From contig NC_044006.1 in the NCBI RefSeq assembly GCF_900496995.4, positions 39,569,120 to 39,633,119 of the forward strand: a stretch of 64,000 bases of DNA, in the 5' to 3' direction. Source of the stretch: Aquila chrysaetos chrysaetos. Taxonomy: Eukaryota > Chordata > Aves > Accipitriformes > Accipitridae. Position numbers and translations under genes: made by a program. Shown here one piece after another: positions 60,501 through 64,000 of the stretch. Under the pieces are notes generated by a model, which made no database searches, was not told the origin of the DNA, and saw only the letters and a list, made by a program, of their open reading frames with translations. The stretch's first letter is position 1. The number at the start of each line of letters is the position of its first letter.

Positions 60501-63500
60501 ACTGAAAACCTTTAACTGCAGATTTACTTTGGTGGCTCTACTGTTAAATAAAATCAATCATCAAGAATAAATCTGGGATTATGCTTTCACCAACCTTTCT
60601 ATAAGCAGAGATTTAGTTATCAGCTGCAAGTCTAAAATCCTGATAGTGCTAGTCAAATTGGTAAGTATATGGTGAAAAAATTGGTCAGTTGTGACATGCA
60701 GCAATAGATAGGACTGATTTATGGTAATTGTTCTTTGTATTTGCAAAATAAGTCTTTGAGAATCTTTTAAATTACTTGCTAAACATTAGTTACTTAAACA
60801 ACTGATCTTCCCCACAAATAAGAATTATTGCATTGTTTATTGAATATATGCTTACATAGTTACTTGTATGGTAATACTCTTCAAAAAGGACCAAGTAGGT
60901 ATGTCTTGGTACAGAATTTTCCTCTTAATGAGTGTAATCTCACAAACAACCTAAACAGTGGTAAGCCAGAGAGGGAAAAATGGGGATCTGTCAGGAGCAT
61001 TGCTCTATTCTGGGAACCTATAAAGGGTCATCCTAGCGTACTAGTCTCCTTTCTTTGTTTACCTGTATACCCAGTTTGTCAGGTCTGGTGTTTTTAATCC
61101 TCTGCTTCAGTTATGCTTCCCTGCCTGATGTTTTTTTGCCTTGTTACTCCTCTTCTGCTTCATTGCTTTAACTATGCTAGGAAAGGGACTTAACCATGAT
61201 TTGCACACTCTCTCAGGGTTTGTTTAGAGCTGAATGGGGAACTAAACACTCTGGTGTTTTGTAGACTGGGAAGGATGCAAGAATTAAGTGACCACATGCC
61301 AGCAAGTGAACTGAGCTGAGCATGAAGTGCTTGTTATTTTGAAAATGGAAAGGTCAGGATTGCAGGAGTGAGAGTTTAAGAAAATAAGCATGTCTCATTA
61401 CTGCACAACAAATGTGAAGTCCTGTAATTATTTGTAAAAGCCTTCTAGCATCCCTGTGAGGTAGCTAAGTGTTACCCATGGAAGGAAGAACCAGGATGAA
61501 AGGACTTAACCAAAATCAAGAGAGAAAACCTATTAATAAATTGCAGTTATCTTGTTTCCCAGCTGCTGCACTCATCAGTAAGAACACTGTATTCCATAAT
61601 TTTGTGAAAGGAACTTTAGCAGTAACTTAAGATATGTATTTTAAAAAATAAATTAATTCACGATAAAACTTACAAAATGAGGTCACTAGTTCTGGACAAT
61701 AAATATTTTAAATGTGATAACGGAAGCAAGCATGTTCTCAGGAATTGCACTTAAAAACAAGCTGGCAGTAGCATAATTTGCCTGTACATTTTCTTTGGAT
61801 GCCATTGTAAGTATTAAAATTACCTTGTTTCTATTTCAGGTGGCAGTGTATTGCACTTACATGTGTATTAGAATATTCAGTCTAATGCTATATACTTAGA
61901 AGTTGACTCCGATATTACAAGTATTTAAAAGAATTGTTTAGCGATTCTTTTCAAATCATCCCTGTAGGTAGTCATTGATATAATGCTTTCTGTAATATTG
62001 ATGTAGTTGAAATAAACTGTTTAGCCAATATATACTTAGTTGCTAAACATCCCTTAAATTACTTAGTCTGGTAATCTATTCAAGCTTCCAGTAGCCATGT
62101 GGCTCTGCTATGTTTCAGTGTAATTTTCATTATTATTCCTTGGAGATAAATTGTTATGGAGTTCTATGAAAGGAGGGGGCGATGCATCAGAAAATTACCT
62201 CCATTTGTTCCCCAAAAAACCCCAAACAGAAAATCAGATAGAAGGCAAGGGTTTTTTTCTTCTCTTCTTTGTGCTCTTTTCCTGCTGAAAAGGAATCCTG
62301 GGGCCTCAACCACTATTGACAAAAATAAGTTGTTAGCTACATGATATTATTTTATGCTTGTTGTTCTTCTTTGCTAATTCTGAACTTGTTGTATTTCACC
62401 TATTTTGAACACAAGCTGGTAAAATGAGAAAGCAAACCCAAGCTGGCGAGGGTGTTTTAACAAAGCTTAGGTTCAGAGATGATGAGTTGAAAACTTGGCA
62501 GATGTCTGAGAGCTATAAAAATTACTGTTTTATTCAAGATACAGTTGTTTTCATGGATCACAGAGGTGCTTAAAAGTGGAAATACTGTTTTTTTTTCTCT
62601 TGCTGAGTACAATTCATTGTAGGTTTTTTTTTTTCATGGCAAAGAACGGTAGCAGTTTCAGTAAAACTTGCATTGGGAAGGAGTGTTCAGGGGCAGATCA
62701 TTTGCCATGCTGGGATGGGTTTCTGTTCCGTTCCTCCAGACGCTCCCCAAAAATACATGATGAAGGACAGTAATGGGGAAGAGGAGGTGGCAGCAAGAAG
62801 CTTATTCTGTGCCTTGCAAGTTGGGCATTTGCTTGGGACATACAAATCCTGGATTAAATTTTTGAACTCAGTTTAAAGAAGCAAGCTGCTTGTTTCTTAA
62901 CCAATGGGGGCCTTTGCTGTCATTCACAAAACAAACTTAGGAATTAATTGACTGTAGGCTTTCCTGTTGTTCTGCAACTCATCACAGCTTCCATTTTTGA
63001 TGTTTCGCAAAATTAAAATGAGATACAGACTAAAAAAACCCAATCTGTTGTTAGATCTGGGTTTCAGTTCTAGTTTTATCATCACATGGCTGAACACAAG
63101 AACAATTTTAGAGATTATCAAGATCATAGGGCACATGTAAGATTAATTCTCAATCTAAGTGAGTTTGTGGACAGAATTAGTTTTTCCAGCATGTGTAGCT
63201 GTAAGAGCCCATAGCTAAATCTTAATTTTAGTGGTTAATATTCTTCATTAGATGTTAGATGTTACTTTTTCTCTCACTCAACATATTTCTTGTAAGTATG
63301 GAGGAACAAGTGAGTTGATAATTTTTACATTAATGAAAAAGTTTGTCTTAGAACCTACTGTAGAGCAAAAAATATTTCAAAATTTGGCAGTGTTTTTGAA
63401 GAATTGTTTTTAATTTACTAAAAAGTGAATATTAATGATAATATTTTGTTTTAATACTGAATAAGTGGAATTCACATGCGGATATAGAAAGCCAGGATAA

Positions 63501-64000
63501 ATGTATGTAGTACAGTAGCCTTAAGCATCCCTTATAGCAAAACAATATACCTGCTGAAAAAGGGGATTGAAGCGGGTTTAGATTACTTTGAATGCATCAA
63601 TGATGAACATTTCTTACAGCACTGTCTGAGAACTTCAATGTAGAAAATTAAGAAGGTGAATAATGTCCTGTTGACAACTAGATTCGTAACTGAAAAGCAA
63701 GGAGATGTTTTCAGGCAAGGGTGGAAAGACTGAACAGCACTAACTTTGCTGTAAAGGAAAGGAAGGAAGAGGGTAATAACTAATGTTAAAAGTCTTTGGA
63801 AGGTTATAAAGCAAGCTATCCCAATGGGAAGTTTGTGGGATAACATTGAGCAGAATTTGGTGATTCAGTGATTACTTGTCATACACACATCATCAGTATC
63901 TTTGAGAAAACTTTAAGAACTAATACAACTCTGGAATTTTTTTAATACTTAGATTCCTGTATTAAAGTAGGAACTTTATTTCTTAAGATTTATTTTCTAC
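57561..64000. other. Non-coding DNA after the CpG island (possible RFTN1 intron 1)
   Basis: AT-rich sequence with only short unconvincing open frames. I searched by eye for a plus-strand start resembling the RFTN1 N-terminus (Met-Gly-Cys-Gly) and found none. A T run at 58152-58170 and a possible old repeat near 60340-60650 are the only features noticed. Confidence 0.45.

Noticed and set aside
1..64000. tRNA, rRNA, CRISPR array, bacterial operon or phage features
   Set aside because: None seen; the window is vertebrate nuclear DNA with spliced genes and LINE/LTR repeats.

Overview
The window is vertebrate nuclear DNA, almost certainly from a bird. Evidence: an eleven-exon DAZL gene whose reading frame joins without a break across consensus GT-AG introns; several CR1 LINE fragments, one still ending in the ATTCTATGA-type 3' tail typical of avian CR1; and a solo LTR of a kind abundant in neoavian birds. 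Most of the sequence is AT-rich and non-coding, with two short CpG islands. No bacterial, plasmid, phage or CRISPR feature was seen.

Layout. 1-16.65 kb is upstream DNA with one CR1 fragment (2.84-3.37 kb) and no securely supported gene. 16.68-17.85 kb is a CpG island over the DAZL promoter, exon 1 and the start of intron 1. 16.98-35.88 kb is DAZL on the plus strand: a predicted 289-residue germ-cell RNA-binding protein with one RRM and one DAZ motif, then a 3' UTR of about 0.83 kb. Intron 3 carries an old CR1 3' end and intron 7 a reverse-oriented solo LTR with a near-perfect 5-bp target duplication. 36-39.3 kb is plain intergenic sequence. 39.3-42.1 kb holds two minus-strand CR1 copies, the second preserving most of a reverse transcriptase region. 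42.1-53.9 kb is plain AT-rich DNA. 53.9-56.2 kb is a heavily decayed plus-strand CR1 running from the endonuclease region to the C-terminal part of ORF2. It stops at a second, very GC-rich CpG island (56.2-57.6 kb). By the mammalian gene order (PLCL2 - DAZL - RFTN1), this island is a good candidate for the RFTN1 promoter and non-coding first exon. 57.6-64 kb would then be its first intron; no RFTN1 coding exon was recognised there.

Only one protein-coding gene is firmly supported. DAZL binds U-rich/GUU-containing 3' UTRs and promotes translation of germline messages. Its CpG-rich promoter with an E2F6-type motif fits a gene silenced in somatic cells and active in germ cells. I did not find a convincing new biological system. 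The less ordinary items are a 26-bp perfect palindrome, an imperfect inverted repeat near 10.5 kb, possible minus-strand exons upstream of DAZL, and the CR1/CpG-island junction at 56.2 kb.
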